Below the pieces are notes generated by a model. That model searched no databases. It was not told the origin of the DNA and saw only the letters and a program-made list of their open reading frames with translations. The position numbers and the translations under genes are program-made. Below, piece after piece: positions 28,236 to 37,811 of a DNA stretch of 61,314 bases. Positions within the stretch are counted from its first letter, which is position 1. Every line of letters starts with the position of its first letter. Location: the NCBI GenBank assembly GCA_014377535.1, contig JACMPK010000067.1, forward strand, positions 1-61,314. The letters are read 5' to 3'. Origin of the DNA: Gemmatimonadaceae bacterium. GTDB taxonomy: Bacteria; Gemmatimonadota; Gemmatimonadetes; Gemmatimonadales; Gemmatimonadaceae.

Positions 28236-31200
28236 TCACGCCGGCAGGGCGCGGCCCGCAGCGAGCATCGCGTGCCAATCCTGCAGCGGGCGTACGTCCA
28301 CACGCTGAGACGTCGCCAGCGCCTCGATCGCATCGCACGCAGCACTCGCCGCCGAGAGCGTGGTGGTGTACGCGACGCGATTCGCGATGGCGGCCTGCCG
28401 GATCGTGTAGTCGTCACGCTGCGCATGCTTGCCCATCGGCGTGTTGATCAGCAGCACGACCTCGCGGTTCACGATCAAATCCAGCGCATGCGGACGGCCT
28501 TCGTGCACCTTGAAGACCTTCTCGGCGGGTATGCCCTGCCCCGCCAGAAACGCCGCCGTACCACTCGTCGCGATGATGCGGAAGCCCATCGCATGGAAGC
28601 GCTTCACGATCGGCGCGACGGAAGCCTTGTCGCGGTCGTTGACCGTCACGAAGATCGCGCCGGAACGCGGCAGCGCATTCTCGGCCGCGAGCTGCGCCTT
28701 GGCGAATGCCAGGCCAAACGATTCCGAGATGCCCATCACCTCGCCCGTCGAGCGCATTTCCGGACCGAGGATCGGGTCGAACTCGCGGAACTTCTTGAAC
28801 GGGAAGACCGCTTCCTTCACGCTGAAGAATGGCGGGACGATCTCCTCGGTGAAGCCGATCTCCGCCAGCGTCTCGCCACACATGACACGCGCTGCGACCG
28901 AGGCGAGCGGCACACCGATCGCCTTCGACACGAAGGGAATCGTGCGGCTCGCGCGAGGGTTCACCTCGAGCACGTACACCTCGCCATCACGGATCGCGTA
29001 CTGCACGTTGATCAGGCCGACCACACCCAGCGCCTTCGCGAGCGCCACGGTGTGCGCGCGCATCACGTCCTGATACTCGGCCGGGATGCGCACGGGCGGC
29101 AGTACGCAGGCCGAGTCACCCGAGTGGATGCCGGCATCCTCGATGTGCTGCATCACGCCACCGATGACGACCATCACACCGTCGGAGATCGCGTCCACAT
29201 CCGCCTCGAAGGCATCCTCGAGGAAGCGATCGATGAGCACCGGGCGCTCCTCGGAGACACGCGCTGCGGTCTCGAAGTAGTCGCGCAGCGACACGTCATC
29301 GTACACTACCTGCATCGCGCGGCCGCCCAGCACGTAGCTCGGTCGCACGAGCACCGGGTATCCGATGCGATCCGCAATGCGAACCGCCTCACCGACACTC
29401 GTCGCCGTGCCGTTCTCCGGCTGCTGGATTCCGATCGATCGCGCAATCGCGTCGAAACGGCGACGGTCTTCCGCCACATCGATGGCATCGGGCGAGGTGC
29501 CGAGGATCTTCACGCCTGCCGCCTCGAGGCCGCGCGTGAGCTTCAGCGGCGTCTGGCCTCCCAGCTGCACGATCACGCCCATCGGTTGCTCACGCTCCAC
29601 GATCTCCAGCACATCCTCGAGCGTCAGTGGCTCGAAGTACAGCTTGTCCGACACGTCGAAATCCGTGGACACCGTCTCCGGATTCGAGTTGATCATGATC
29701 GTCTCGTAGCCCTGCTCACGCAGCGCGATCGCCGCACGCACGCAGCAGTAATCGAACTCGACGCCCTGTCCGATACGATTGGGACCGGAGCCGAGAATGA
29801 TCACCGACTTGCGGCCGCTGCGCGGTGCCTCGCTCTCCTCGTCGTAACTCGAGTACAGATACGGCGTCTCGCTGGGGAACTCGCCAGCGCAGGTGTCGAC
29901 CATCTTGTACGACGGGCGGATGCCGAGTGCATGCCGGCGCCCGCGCACGTCGAACTCCGTCTCGTTGCGCAGGCGGCCAAGCTGGCGATCCGAGAATCCC
30001 ATCCGCTTCATGCCGCGCAGGTGCGCTGGCGTCACGTCGGTCAGCGCTGCGTAGGCGACTTCCGCCTCGAGCAGCTCGCGCATCTGCGCCAGGAACCATG
30101 GATCGATCGCTGACGTCTCGAACAGCTCGGCATCGCTCATGCCAAGCTGCATGGCGCGCTTCACCTGAAAAATGCGCTCCGGCGTCGGCTGACGCAGCAT
30201 GCCGCGCAGCGTCTCCAGCGTCGCATCCTCGAGGCGGTCATCAATCAGGCGCGACCCGATCTCCCAGCCCGCACGTCCGGTCTCGAGCGCACGCAGGCCC
30301 TTTTGCAGCGCCTCCTTGAACGTGCGACCGATCGCCATGCTCTCACCGACGCTCTTCATCTGCGTCGTGAGGCGCGGATCCGCCGCCGGAAACTTCTCGA
30401 ATGCGAAACGCGGACACTTCACGACCACGTAGTCCAGCACGGGCTCGAAGCTCGCCGGTGTGGTCTTCGTGATGTCGTTCGGGATCTCGTCCAGCGTCAT
30501 GCCCACGGCGAGCTTCGCGCCGATGCGCGCGATGGGGAATCCCGTCGCCTTCGATGCGAGTGCCGATGAACGCGACACGCGCGGATTCATCTCGATGACG
30601 AGCATGTCGCCGGTCACCGGACTCACGGTGAACTGGATGTTGCATCCACCAGCCTCGACGCCGATCTCGCGGATGATCGCGCAGGCTGCATCGCGCATCG
30701 TCTGGTACTCACGGTCCGTGAGCGTCATCGCCGGGGCGACCGTGATCGAATCGCCGGTGTGCACGCCCATCGGATCGAGGTTCTCGATGGTGCAGACGAT
30801 CACGACGTTATCGGCGCAATCGCGCATCACCTCGAGTTCGAACTCCTTCCAGCCGAGGAGGCTGCGTTCGATGAGCACCTGCGAAGTCGGCGACTCATCC
30901 AGACCGCGGCGCACGATGGTTTCGTACTCCTCGCGGTTGTAGGCCACGCCGCCACCGGATCCGCCAAGCGTGAACGACGGCCGGATGATCGCGGGATACC
31001 CGGTCGATTCGAGCAGTGCGTGCGCCTCGTCCCAGTTATGCGCAAATCCGCCCTGAGCGACAGACAGGCCAATGCGCGCCATGGCCGCGGCGAACTCCTG
31101 CCGGTCTTCCGCCACGCGAATCGCACGTGCGTTCGCTCCGATCAGCTGCACGCCATACTTGTCCAGAACACCCGTGTCATACAGGGCCAGCGCGATATTC

Positions 31201-31487
31201 AGCGCAGTCTGCCCGCCCATCGTCGGCAGCAGTGCGTCCGGCCGCTCGGCCGCGATGACCTTCTCGACGTACTCAGGCGTGACCGGCTCGATGTAGGTCC
31301 GGTCTGCCATCTCCGGATCCGTCATGATCGTGGCCGGATTCGAATTCACCAGGATGACTTCGTAGCCCTCCTCCCGGAGCGCCTTCGTCGCCTGAGTGCC
31401 TGAATAATCAAACTCTGCCGCCTGCCCTATGACGATGGGGCCGGAGCCGATGATGAGGATACGATGCAGGTCAGTGCGCTTCGGCAT
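28236..31487 (-). CDS. carB: Carbamoyl-phosphate synthase large subunit
   Basis: Makes carbamoyl phosphate for pyrimidines and arginine. The 1083-residue product shows the two homologous ATP-grasp halves, each with its own entry motif ([21 protein letters not shown] near residue 10; [20 protein letters not shown] near 565) and the [12 protein letters not shown] and [12 protein letters not shown] motifs, then a C-terminal MGS allosteric domain (from about 945). The glutaminase subunit carA is not adjacent. It heads the run leading to the sugar aminotransferase. Confidence 0.97.
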   Translation of the reverse strand: MPKRTDLHRILIIGSGPIVIGQAAEFDYSGTQATKALREEGYEVILVNSNPATIMTDPEMADRTYIEPVTPEYVEKVIAAERPDALLPTMGGQTALNIALALYDTGVLDKYGVQLIGANARAIRVAEDRQEFAAAMARIGLSVAQGGFAHNWDEAHALLESTGYPAIIRPSFTLGGSGGGVAYNREEYETIVRRGLDESPTSQVLIERSLLGWKEFELEVMRDCADNVVIVCTIENLDPMGVHTGDSITVAPAMTLTDREYQTMRDAACAIIREIGVEAGGCNIQFTVSPVTGDMLVIEMNPRVSRSSALASKATGFPIARIGAKLAVGMTLDEIPNDITKTTPASFEPVLDYVVVKCPRFAFEKFPAADPRLTTQMKSVGESMAIGRTFKEALQKGLRALETGRAGWEIGSRLIDDRLEDATLETLRGMLRQPTPERIFQVKRAMQLGMSDAELFETSAIDPWFLAQMRELLEAEVAYAALTDVTPAHLRGMKRMGFSDRQLGRLRNETEFDVRGRRHALGIRPSYKMVDTCAGEFPSETPYLYSSYDEESEAPRSGRKSVIILGSGPNRIGQGVEFDYCCVRAAIALREQGYETIMINSNPETVSTDFDVSDKLYFEPLTLEDVLEIVEREQPMGVIVQLGGQTPLKLTRGLEAAGVKILGTSPDAIDVAEDRRRFDAIARSIGIQQPENGTATSVGEAVRIADRIGYPVLVRPSYVLGGRAMQVVYDDVSLRDYFETAARVSEERPVLIDRFLEDAFEADVDAISDGVMVVIGGVMQHIEDAGIHSGDSACVLPPVRIPAEYQDVMRAHTVALAKALGVVGLINVQYAIRDGEVYVLEVNPRASRTIPFVSKAIGVPLASVAARVMCGETLAEIGFTEEIVPPFFSVKEAVFPFKKFREFDPILGPEMRSTGEVMGISESFGLAFAKAQLAAENALPRSGAIFVTVNDRDKASVAPIVKRFHAMGFRIIATSGTAAFLAGQGIPAEKVFKVHEGRPHALDLIVNREVVLLINTPMGKHAQRDDYTIRQAAIANRVAYTTTLSAASAACDAIEALATSQRVDVRPLQDWHAMLAAGRALPA

Positions 31488-31532
31488 GGACGCAGAACGG
31501 GCGAGACAGAGATGGCTGGAAGGCAGCCTCGA

Positions 31533-31538
31533 AATATA
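31533..31538 (-). promoter_or_regulatory. Possible -10 element for carB
   Basis: On the minus strand TATATT lies about 46 nt before the carB ATG, in the only AT-rich patch of the gap. No matching -35 box is visible at the expected distance, so this is a weak call. Confidence 0.3.
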
Positions 31539-31591
31539 GCCTCATCAGGCCTGACGCCGCGCTCGCCTGTCGCAGGCCGCGTGTGCGCCGA

Positions 31592-32572
31592 TCACGCACG
31601 AGGTGCCGTGACCGCGAGTGCGACGCGGGCCGCGTCCAGCAGTTCGTCGAGCAGCGCCTCGAACGAGGTCGTCGCGGACCAGCCGAGTTGCGCTGCGGCA
31701 CGTCGCGGATCGGCCACGAGAGCCGGTACGTCACCCGCACGTGCCAAATTCGCGTCGACGACGACATGCGCTTGCCAGTCGAGTCCGAGACGAGCGAACG
31801 TCGCCTCGCAAAACTCCGCGACCGTGCGGCCGACCCCGGTCCCGATCACGTAGTCGTCAGGCGTTGCTGCGTCGGCCATGCGCACCATTGCATCCACGTG
31901 ATCGCGGGCATGCCCCCAGTCACGCACGACATCGAGCACGCCCAAGGTCAGCGGTGTGGCGGTCCGGTCCCCTCCCGCGATCCGCACAGCGGCGCGGCAA
32001 ATCTTCGTGGTGACATAATCCGATTGCCGTCGGGCGCTCTCATGATTGAACAGCAGCGCCGTGCTGGCATGTACCGACCTTCCCTCGCGGAACGACGCCA
32101 CCAGCATCGCGCCAAAGGCCTTGCCGGCTCCGTATGGCGTGCGTGGCGCGAAAGGCGTCTGTTCATTCTGCGGCGCATGCGAGTCGGGGCCGAACACCTG
32201 ACAGGAACCCGCGAACACCAGGTGAGCCTGCGGGACATGACGCATCGCCGCTTCGAGCAGCCGCGCGGGCGCGGTACAGAGTGCGTCGGTCGCTTCGACC
32301 GGCAGCTTCCATGAGAGGTTTGGCACCGCCGGTGCGGCGAGGTGATACACCTGGTCCGGCAGGATCTCCTCGAAAAGCGAGTCGACTGCATGCGTGTCGC
32401 GGAGGTCGAGCTCGCGAAGATGCAGCGCCTGCGACTCGGCCGACAGCTTCGTCCGGGCTTCCATGGGGTCGCCCCGCGTGGTCCCAACGACGGTGTCGCC
32501 ACGCGCGAGTAGCTGCTCGGCGAGGAGGACGCCGTCCTGGCCTGAAACACCCGTAATGAGAACGCGCGCCAT
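31592..32572 (-). CDS. GDP-mannose 4,6-dehydratase-like nucleotide-sugar dehydratase/epimerase
   Basis: Extended SDR acting on a nucleotide sugar. The ATG at 32572 gives 326 residues starting with the GMD-like Rossmann motif VLITGVSGQDGVLLAEQLL; YxxxK is PYGAGK near residue 132 and the catalytic Ser loop is FAGSCQVFG. GDP-mannose dehydratases share the TGxxGQDG motif, but the active-site loop is not a perfect match, so UDP-sugar or GDP-4-keto-sugar reductase activity is possible. It lies alone after the rpmB terminator. Confidence 0.82.
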   Translation of the reverse strand: MARVLITGVSGQDGVLLAEQLLARGDTVVGTTRGDPMEARTKLSAESQALHLRELDLRDTHAVDSLFEEILPDQVYHLAAPAVPNLSWKLPVEATDALCTAPARLLEAAMRHVPQAHLVFAGSCQVFGPDSHAPQNEQTPFAPRTPYGAGKAFGAMLVASFREGRSVHASTALLFNHESARRQSDYVTTKICRAAVRIAGGDRTATPLTLGVLDVVRDWGHARDHVDAMVRMADAATPDDYVIGTGVGRTVAEFCEATFARLGLDWQAHVVVDANLARAGDVPALVADPRRAAAQLGWSATTSFEALLDELLDAARVALAVTAPRA

Positions 32573-32597
32573 GCTCAGTTCCATTGAAGGAAAACGA

Positions 32598-32627
32598 TGC
32601 GGGGGAGCCCAGAAGGACTCCCCCGCA
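32598..32627 (-). terminator. Rho-independent terminator after rpmB
   Basis: A perfect 10-bp stem (32598-32607 with 32618-32627) around a 10-nt loop, 38 nt past the rpmB stop. On the minus strand it is followed by TCGTTTTCC. It ends the alpha ribosomal operon. Confidence 0.82.
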
Positions 32628-32665
32628 CCAGACAACACTCAGAACTCAGTCAACAAGTTCGCAGT

Positions 32666-32890
32666 TCAGGCGACCGTCTGGACACCGCGCGGGGCGCGAT
32701 GAATCTTGCCGGCCGACATGCACGAAGTGCACGCCTTGACCTTGATGATCTTGCCATCCTTGTCCAGCACCCGCATCACCTGCAGGTTCGGTCGCCAGGT
32801 GCGACGGACGCGGTTGTTTGCGTGCGAGACGTTGTTGCCAAAGGTGACGCCCTTGTTGCAGACGTAGCACCGGCTTCGATTGATGGCCAT
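32666..32890 (-). CDS. rpmB: 50S ribosomal protein L28
   Basis: Ribosomal protein L28, 74 residues, starting MAINRSRCYVCNKG. It keeps the zinc-type cysteines C8, C11, C54 and C57, so this is the zinc-binding form. The gene starts only 3 nt after the rplQ stop, placing it as the last gene of the alpha operon. In many bacteria rpmB instead pairs with rpmG. Confidence 0.96.
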   Translation of the reverse strand: MAINRSRCYVCNKGVTFGNNVSHANNRVRRTWRPNLQVMRVLDKDGKIIKVKACTSCMSAGKIHRAPRGVQTVA

Positions 32891-32893
32891 CGT

Positions 32894-33250
32894 TCAGTTC
32901 TCCACGAATTCGATGCGTGCCATCTCCGCGCCGTCGCCGAGGCGATGGCCGGTCTTCAGGATCCGGGTGTAGCCGCCCGCACGCGTCGCGAACTTCGGGC
33001 CCCATTCCTGAAAGAGCTTGTCTGCGGCACCACGCTTGTGAATGTGCCGACCAGCAAGGCGGCGCGCATGCACTGTGCCGGCCTTCGCCTTGGTCACGAG
33101 CTTCTCCACGAATGGACGGAGCTCCTTGGCCTTGGCTTCAGTGGTTTCAATGGCCCCCTGCTCGATGAGCGAGGTGGCGAGATTGCGCAGCAGAGCGAGA
33201 CGCTGCTCACTCGTGCGGCGAAGTTGACGACCAGCCTTCCGATGGCGCAT
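32894..33250 (-). CDS. rplQ: 50S ribosomal protein L17
   Basis: Ribosomal protein L17 sits near the peptide exit tunnel. The ATG at 33250 gives the expected 118 residues starting MRHRKAGRQLRRTSEQRLAL; the ELRPFVEKLVTKAK and GYTRILKTGHRLGDGAEMA motifs are typical. It follows rpoA by 5 nt, the standard order. Confidence 0.97.
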   Translation of the reverse strand: MRHRKAGRQLRRTSEQRLALLRNLATSLIEQGAIETTEAKAKELRPFVEKLVTKAKAGTVHARRLAGRHIHKRGAADKLFQEWGPKFATRAGGYTRILKTGHRLGDGAEMARIEFVEN

Positions 33251-33255
33251 TGGGA

Positions 33256-34326
33256 TTACTCCTGCGAGGACTCGACGGGATCGTCCGGCGCGTTGGCGGC
33301 GACCTTCGACGGCGGTGTGCCCCAATCGAGCACCCGTGCGAAGTCCCCCGCTTCCTCGTAACGCATCCCAAAGTTCAAACCACGATTCTCGAGAAGCGCC
33401 GCGACTTCCTCGAGTGACTTCTTGCCGAAATTCTTGACCTGCAAAATCTGCGATTCCGTCTGTCGCATCAGATCACCGAGCGTACGGACGCTGTTGTTCT
33501 TGAGCGAATTCACCGAGCGGACCGACAGGCCGAGCGCATCGATGGCGACGGCGAGTTCGGACAACAAGATACCCTTCCCATCGACATCACCAGTGGTCAC
33601 GGAGCCAGCAGAGCTGGACCCGAAGCTGGCGAAGTACTGGAAGTGTGCCTGTGCCAGTGCTGCGGCATAACTCACGGCTTCTTCCGGCGCGATTGTCCCG
33701 TCGGTTTCGACCGTCAACGTGAGGCGATCATAGTCCGTGCGCTGTCCGACGCGGGTTTCCGCGACGGTGAAGTTTGCGCGCCGCACCGGGTTGTAGATCG
33801 AATCGATCCGCACGACATCCACCGGCATGCCCCGCTCGACCGGATGCTGCTCTGCATCCACATAGCCGCGACCGACATTCACGTACAACTCGACATTGAT
33901 GTCGCGGTCGTCCTGCATGGTGAAAATGTGATGATTGGAATCCACCACACGGACACCGGCGGGCAACTGGAGCTGTCCAGCCGTAAAGACGCCGGCCTGC
34001 TTGAGGCCGACGCGGAGTACTGCATGTTCCAGATCGTCATCGAGCACCATCACGAGCGACTTCAGGTTACCGATGATCTGGTGCACGTCTTCGACCACGC
34101 CCTGGATGGTCTGATGCTCGTGCACCACGCCATCAATGCGGAAGCCCCAGACAGCGGCACCGCGGAGCGAAGACAGCAGCATGCGACGCATCGCATTGCC
34201 GAGCGTGTGGCCGAAGCCCCGCTCGAGCGGCTGCAGACGAAATTCTGCAATGAACGGATTGTCCTCGCGCTTCGTCGCTTCGACGAGCTGCGGGCGAACA
34301 AGACCGCGGAGATCGATTGTTGCCAT
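33256..34326 (-). CDS. rpoA: DNA-directed RNA polymerase subunit alpha
   Basis: Alpha subunit that scaffolds RNA polymerase assembly. The 356-residue product has the N-terminal dimerisation domain (RGFGHTLGNAMRRMLLSSLRG near residue 35) and the C-terminal DNA- and activator-binding domain (about 250-325, with SVNSLKNNSVRTLGDLM and LQVKNFGKKSLEE). It is somewhat longer than E. coli RpoA (329). An unusually long 194-nt leader separates it from rpsD. Confidence 0.98.
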   Translation of the reverse strand: MATIDLRGLVRPQLVEATKREDNPFIAEFRLQPLERGFGHTLGNAMRRMLLSSLRGAAVWGFRIDGVVHEHQTIQGVVEDVHQIIGNLKSLVMVLDDDLEHAVLRVGLKQAGVFTAGQLQLPAGVRVVDSNHHIFTMQDDRDINVELYVNVGRGYVDAEQHPVERGMPVDVVRIDSIYNPVRRANFTVAETRVGQRTDYDRLTLTVETDGTIAPEEAVSYAAALAQAHFQYFASFGSSSAGSVTTGDVDGKGILLSELAVAIDALGLSVRSVNSLKNNSVRTLGDLMRQTESQILQVKNFGKKSLEEVAALLENRGLNFGMRYEEAGDFARVLDWGTPPSKVAANAPDDPVESSQE

Positions 34327-34520
34327 GAGATGTGCTGAATGCGAAAGAGGTCATGCCGGCCTATGTGACCGGCAACGCCTTGCCCCGCCTCTCATGCGCG
34401 GCAAGCTCGTATGGGAATGAGAGTCCCGACCAACCAACATGCCACTCGAGTGAACTCGAATGGCGTCTCCACCGCCCGAATCGAACTGTCGCCACCTGAA
34501 CGTGGCGACAGGAAGCCGGA
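34327..34520 (-). promoter_or_regulatory. Stem-loop-rich leader between rpsD and rpoA
   Basis: This gap holds at least two hairpins: a perfect 10-bp stem at 34486-34495/34502-34511 with a 6-nt loop just after rpsD, and a 10-position stem (one wobble) at 34441-34450/34455-34464. A third, weaker GCCGG/CCGGC pair is near 34354-34372. The first may be a terminator or attenuator, the others an RNA control region for rpoA-rplQ-rpmB. A role for S4 autoregulation is inference only. Confidence 0.5.
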
Positions 34521-35156
34521 TTACTTCGAGTAAAGCTCGACGACCAGCTGCTCCTGAGCGGCGATCGGGATGCTCGCGCGCTGTGGACGCTCGAGCATGC
34601 GACCACTGAACGACTCTGCATCGACAGCGAGCCATGCCAGCGTCGGATTGCGCTTGGCCTGTTCCATGGCCTCGGCAATCACGGCCAGTTCCCGCGACTT
34701 CTGACGCACGCGAATCTCCTGACCGGGCTCCACGATGAAGCTCGGAATGTCGACGCGCTTGGCGTTCACTTCGACATGCTGATGGCGAATCAGCTGACGC
34801 GCGGCCTTGCGGCTGGCGGCAAAACCGAGACGGTACACCATGTTGTCGAGGCGACTCTCGAGGGATGCGAGCAGGTTGTGACCGGTAATGCCGGGCTGCT
34901 TCGCGACCTTCTCGAACATGTTGCGGAACTGCTTCTCGTTCATGCCATACATGCGCTTGATCTTCTGCTTCTCACGCAGCTGCTTCGCATACTCGGAGAC
35001 CTTCTTGCGGCGACCCGTGCTCTGGCCATGCTGGCCAGGTGCATACGGGCGACGCTCGACCGGGCATTTTTCCGTGAAGCACTTCGTACCCTTGAGGAAC
35101 AGCTTCGTGGTCTCGCGGCGGCACTGCCGGCAGCTCGGACCTGTGTATCGCGCCAT
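34521..35156 (-). CDS. rpsD: 30S ribosomal protein S4
   Basis: Primary 16S rRNA-binding protein of the small subunit, 211 residues, ending LVVELYSK. The S4 RNA-binding domain is visible at about 95-160 (ESRLDNMVYRLGFAASRKAARQLIRHQHVEVNAKRVDIPS). Four N-terminal cysteines (C9, C12, C26, C31) form the zinc-type S4 motif. It follows rpsK by 2 nt. Confidence 0.97.
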   Translation of the reverse strand: MARYTGPSCRQCRRETTKLFLKGTKCFTEKCPVERRPYAPGQHGQSTGRRKKVSEYAKQLREKQKIKRMYGMNEKQFRNMFEKVAKQPGITGHNLLASLESRLDNMVYRLGFAASRKAARQLIRHQHVEVNAKRVDIPSFIVEPGQEIRVRQKSRELAVIAEAMEQAKRNPTLAWLAVDAESFSGRMLERPQRASIPIAAQEQLVVELYSK

Positions 35157-35158
35157 GC

Positions 35159-35536
35159 TCAGACCCTCCGGCGCTTGGGAGGACGGCAGCCGTTGTGCGG
35201 AATCGGCGTGACATCCTTGATTGACTTGACGACGAGCCCCGTCGAGGCCAGCGCCTGGATCGCGGACTCACGTCCGCTGCCCGGGCCCTGCACCTTCACA
35301 TGCACTCGCTTCATCCCCATCGAGAGCGCCTCGCGCGCGCACTGCTCACCGGCGACGGTGGCGGCGAACGGGGTGCTCTTCTTGGAGCCCTTGAAGCCGG
35401 CCTTGCCGGCGGATCCCCACGAAATCGCGTTGCCGCGCGCGTCGGTGATCGTGATCGTCGTGTTGTTGAACGTGGCGCTCACATGCGCCACGCCCTCGGC
35501 ATCGACGATCTTTTTGGTCTTCTTTCCGGTCGCCAT
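35159..35536 (-). CDS. rpsK: 30S ribosomal protein S11
   Basis: Small-subunit protein of the mRNA exit region, 125 residues, with the family motifs [36 protein letters not shown] and the C-terminal [15 protein letters not shown]. Three nt separate it from rpsM. Confidence 0.98.
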   Translation of the reverse strand: MATGKKTKKIVDAEGVAHVSATFNNTTITITDARGNAISWGSAGKAGFKGSKKSTPFAATVAGEQCAREALSMGMKRVHVKVQGPGSGRESAIQALASTGLVVKSIKDVTPIPHNGCRPPKRRRV

Positions 35537-35539
35537 CGG

Positions 35540-35917
35540 TTACTTGGTTACCTTCTTCTTGCCGGCGATCGCGCGGCGCGGCCCCTTCTTCGTGCGGGCG
35601 TTGGTGTGCGTGCGCTGGCCACGGACCGGAAGTCCGCGACGGTGGCGTGTGCCCCGGTAGGACCCGATGTCCATGAGGCGCTTGATGTTCATCGCGACCT
35701 CGGTGCGCAAGGCACCTTCGACACGATAGTCCCGCTCAATGATCTGGCGGAGCTTGTTGACGTCGGCTTCAACCAGATCCTTCACTCGCAACGCGGCATC
35801 CACACCCGTCTTGAGCAGAATCTCGCGTGCCGTCTTGCGACCGATGCCGAAAATGTACGTCAGCCCGATCTCCACCTTCTTTTCGCGCGGAAGATCCACG
35901 CCTGCAATACGCGCCAT
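35540..35917 (-). CDS. rpsM: 30S ribosomal protein S13
   Basis: Small-subunit head protein that contacts tRNA and the large subunit, 125 residues, starting [21 protein letters not shown], with the [15 protein letters not shown] motif near the C-terminus. It begins 6 nt after the rpmJ stop. Confidence 0.98.
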   Translation of the reverse strand: MARIAGVDLPREKKVEIGLTYIFGIGRKTAREILLKTGVDAALRVKDLVEADVNKLRQIIERDYRVEGALRTEVAMNIKRLMDIGSYRGTRHRRGLPVRGQRTHTNARTKKGPRRAIAGKKKVTK

Positions 35918-35923
35918 TAATCC

Positions 35924-36040
35924 TTAACCCTGCCGCTGCTTGTGCTTGGGATTGCGCCCGCAGATGATGCGGAGCACGCCGTCACGCTTGACCACCTTGC
36001 AGTGCTCGCAGATCGGCTTCACGCTGGAACGGACTTTCAC
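35924..36040 (-). CDS. rpmJ: 50S ribosomal protein L36 (short, GTG start)
   Basis: A 38-residue protein starting [16 protein letters not shown] after the initiator and ending NPKHKQRQG, the full L36 sequence type. C11, C14 and C27 with a later His form the zinc site. The start is GTG at 36040 with a clear AGGAG 6-7 nt upstream. It is the first gene of the alpha operon here. It is easily missed because it is short and does not start with ATG. Confidence 0.95.
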   Translation of the reverse strand: MKVRSSVKPICEHCKVVKRDGVLRIICGRNPKHKQRQG

Positions 36041-36082
36041 AGGAAACTCCTGTCGGGGATACGAATTCGGGACAAGTCACCG

Positions 36083-36111
36083 AAGCTAGCCGTGACAGAC
36101 TCGGCATACAA
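36083..36111 (-). promoter_or_regulatory. Possible promoter of the rpmJ-rpsM-rpsK-rpsD run
   Basis: On the minus strand TTGTAT (36106-36111) and TAGCTT (36083-36088) are separated by 17 nt, which would put the transcript start about 35 nt before the rpmJ GTG. Both boxes are imperfect. Confidence 0.35.
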
Positions 36112-36150
36112 CCCCTCAGGACGACTTTTTTCTGGGAACCTCTTGACACC

Positions 36151-36178
36151 GGAAAACGGCTGACGTGTACGTTTTTCC
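36151..36178 (-). terminator. Possible terminator after pyrF
   Basis: GGAAAACG (36151-36158) pairs with the T-rich arm at 36170-36178 with one bulged base, 11 nt past the pyrF stop. The arm itself provides the A/T-rich part. Confidence 0.4.
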
Positions 36179-36189
36179 GTGAGTTCGCG

Positions 36190-36891
36190 TCAACCGACCG
36201 AAGCGACCGCCACCGCGACGGAATCCCACGATGCCAGCGGATCTTCCGCCTCGGTGACCGCCCGACCGATGATCAGGTATCGTGCTCCCTCCGCAGCCGC
36301 GAATTCAGGCGTCACGATGCGCGCCTGGTCGTGCGGTGCTGCCCCGGCGGGCCGGATCCCGGGAACCAGCGGCGCGAGTCGCCCGCCGAACTTCTGCACC
36401 ACCGCAGCCAGCTCCATCCCGCTGCAGACGATGCCGTGCGCACCCGCAGCGTCCGCAAACTCGGCCAACCGCAGAACTTCCGCCCGGACATCGATCCACG
36501 GCCCGCGCCCCCACGCCGCCGCCAGCTCCGCCGGCTCGAGGCTCGTGAGCACCGTGACTGCAAGAATGCCGCACCGCTCGCCCGCGCCGTCCACCGCCGC
36601 CGCCAGCATCGCCTCGCCACCAGACGCGTGCACGGTCAGCAACCGGACATCGTGCGCCGCAGCGCGACGCGCCGCCTGCCGCACCGTATTTGGAATATCG
36701 TGCAGCTTCAGATCGAGAAACACATCGAGGCGGCGTGCGCGCAACGAGGCCACCAGCGACGGCCCGGCCGCGGTGAACAGCTCCAGTCCCACCTTGTAGA
36801 AATCGCAGCGACCCTCGAACCGATCGACCAGCTCGAGCGCCTCCGCCACCGTGGGCACGTCGAGCGCCATGATCAACCGCGGCGGCGTCAT
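36190..36891 (-). CDS. pyrF: Orotidine 5'-phosphate decarboxylase
   Basis: Last step of UMP synthesis. The ATG at 36891 overlaps the pyrD stop by 4 nt (ATGA) and gives 233 residues. The catalytic DxKxxD motif is in VFLDLKLHDIPNTV near residue 65, and the phosphate-binding end (PGIRPAG, LIIGRAVTEAEDP) is intact. Confidence 0.95.
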   Translation of the reverse strand: MTPPRLIMALDVPTVAEALELVDRFEGRCDFYKVGLELFTAAGPSLVASLRARRLDVFLDLKLHDIPNTVRQAARRAAAHDVRLLTVHASGGEAMLAAAVDGAGERCGILAVTVLTSLEPAELAAAWGRGPWIDVRAEVLRLAEFADAAGAHGIVCSGMELAAVVQKFGGRLAPLVPGIRPAGAAPHDQARIVTPEFAAAEGARYLIIGRAVTEAEDPLASWDSVAVAVASVG

Positions 36892-37811
36892 GTCGGCCAC
36901 TCCAGCGTGCCGCGAATCGAGGACAAGGACGCGACGCCGGCGCGCGAGCACCAGCGTGCCAGCTCCTGCACGATGCGCTCGGGCGCGCGGGGATCGACCA
37001 TGCCGGCCGTGCCGACGCCGATGAGCGTTGCGCCGGCCATGACGTATTGCAGCGCGTGATCGCCACGCGAGACGCCACCCAGTCCGATCACGGGGATCGT
37101 CACCACACGCGTGGCGCGCCACGTGGCCAGCACGCCGATGGGCAGCAGCGGCGGTCCACTCATGCCGCCGCTGCCGAAGCCGATGCGTGGCCGCCGCGTC
37201 GTGGTGTCGATCACGAGGCCCGGGACGGTGTTGGTCAACGTGATCGCATCGGCCCCCGCATCCTGCGCGACCTGAGCAGCACCGGCGATGTCCGAGAGGG
37301 TCGGCGAAAGCTTCACGACGATCGGCTTCGACGTTGCCGCTCGCGCACGCTCCACCAGCGTGCGCAATGCGTCGCGATCCGCGCCGAACTCCAGGCCACC
37401 CGCCTTCACGTTCGGGCAGCTCACATTCAGCTCGTAGCCGGACACACCGGCCGCCTCGCCGAGGCGCGTGATCACCTCCGCAAACTCATCGACCGCATAG
37501 CCGACGACGTTCACGAGTACGCGCGCGCAACGCAGATTTGCGGCAAGCCACGGCAAGTCCGCGTCACGCACCGCATCCACGCCCGGATTGGCCAGCCCGA
37601 TCGCGTTGATCATGCCACCCGGAAACTCCGCGACGCGTGGCGCGCTCGCGCCGTGACGCGGGTGCAGCGACACGGCCTTGGTCACGAGGCCTCCGAGTGC
37701 CTCGAGATTCACGATGTCGTGCAGTTCGCGGCCGTAGGCTGCGGTGCCCGAGGCAAGCACGATCGGATTCTGGAATGCGATGCCGCAAAAGGATGTGGCG
37801 AGTGCGCTCAC
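36888..37811 (-). CDS. pyrD: Dihydroorotate dehydrogenase, class 1B-like
   Basis: Oxidises dihydroorotate to orotate. The 307-residue product has the class 1 active-site cysteine in ELNVSCPNVKAGG near residue 130 and the FMN-binding PVIGLGGVSRGDHALQYVMAGA segment. NVSCPNVK is characteristic of the NAD-linked class 1B, which normally needs a PyrK electron-transfer subunit; none is adjacent. It overlaps the amidase gene by 4 nt and pyrF by 4 nt. Confidence 0.92.
   Translation of the reverse strand: MSALATSFCGIAFQNPIVLASGTAAYGRELHDIVNLEALGGLVTKAVSLHPRHGASAPRVAEFPGGMINAIGLANPGVDAVRDADLPWLAANLRCARVLVNVVGYAVDEFAEVITRLGEAAGVSGYELNVSCPNVKAGGLEFGADRDALRTLVERARAATSKPIVVKLSPTLSDIAGAAQVAQDAGADAITLTNTVPGLVIDTTTRRPRIGFGSGGMSGPPLLPIGVLATWRATRVVTIPVIGLGGVSRGDHALQYVMAGATLIGVGTAGMVDPRAPERIVQELARWCSRAGVASLSSIRGTLEWPT

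Noticed and set aside
36143-36171. TTGACA with a 17-nt spacer on the plus strand
   Set aside because: The -10 (TGTACG) is poor and no plus-strand gene follows; it overlaps the probable pyrF terminator.
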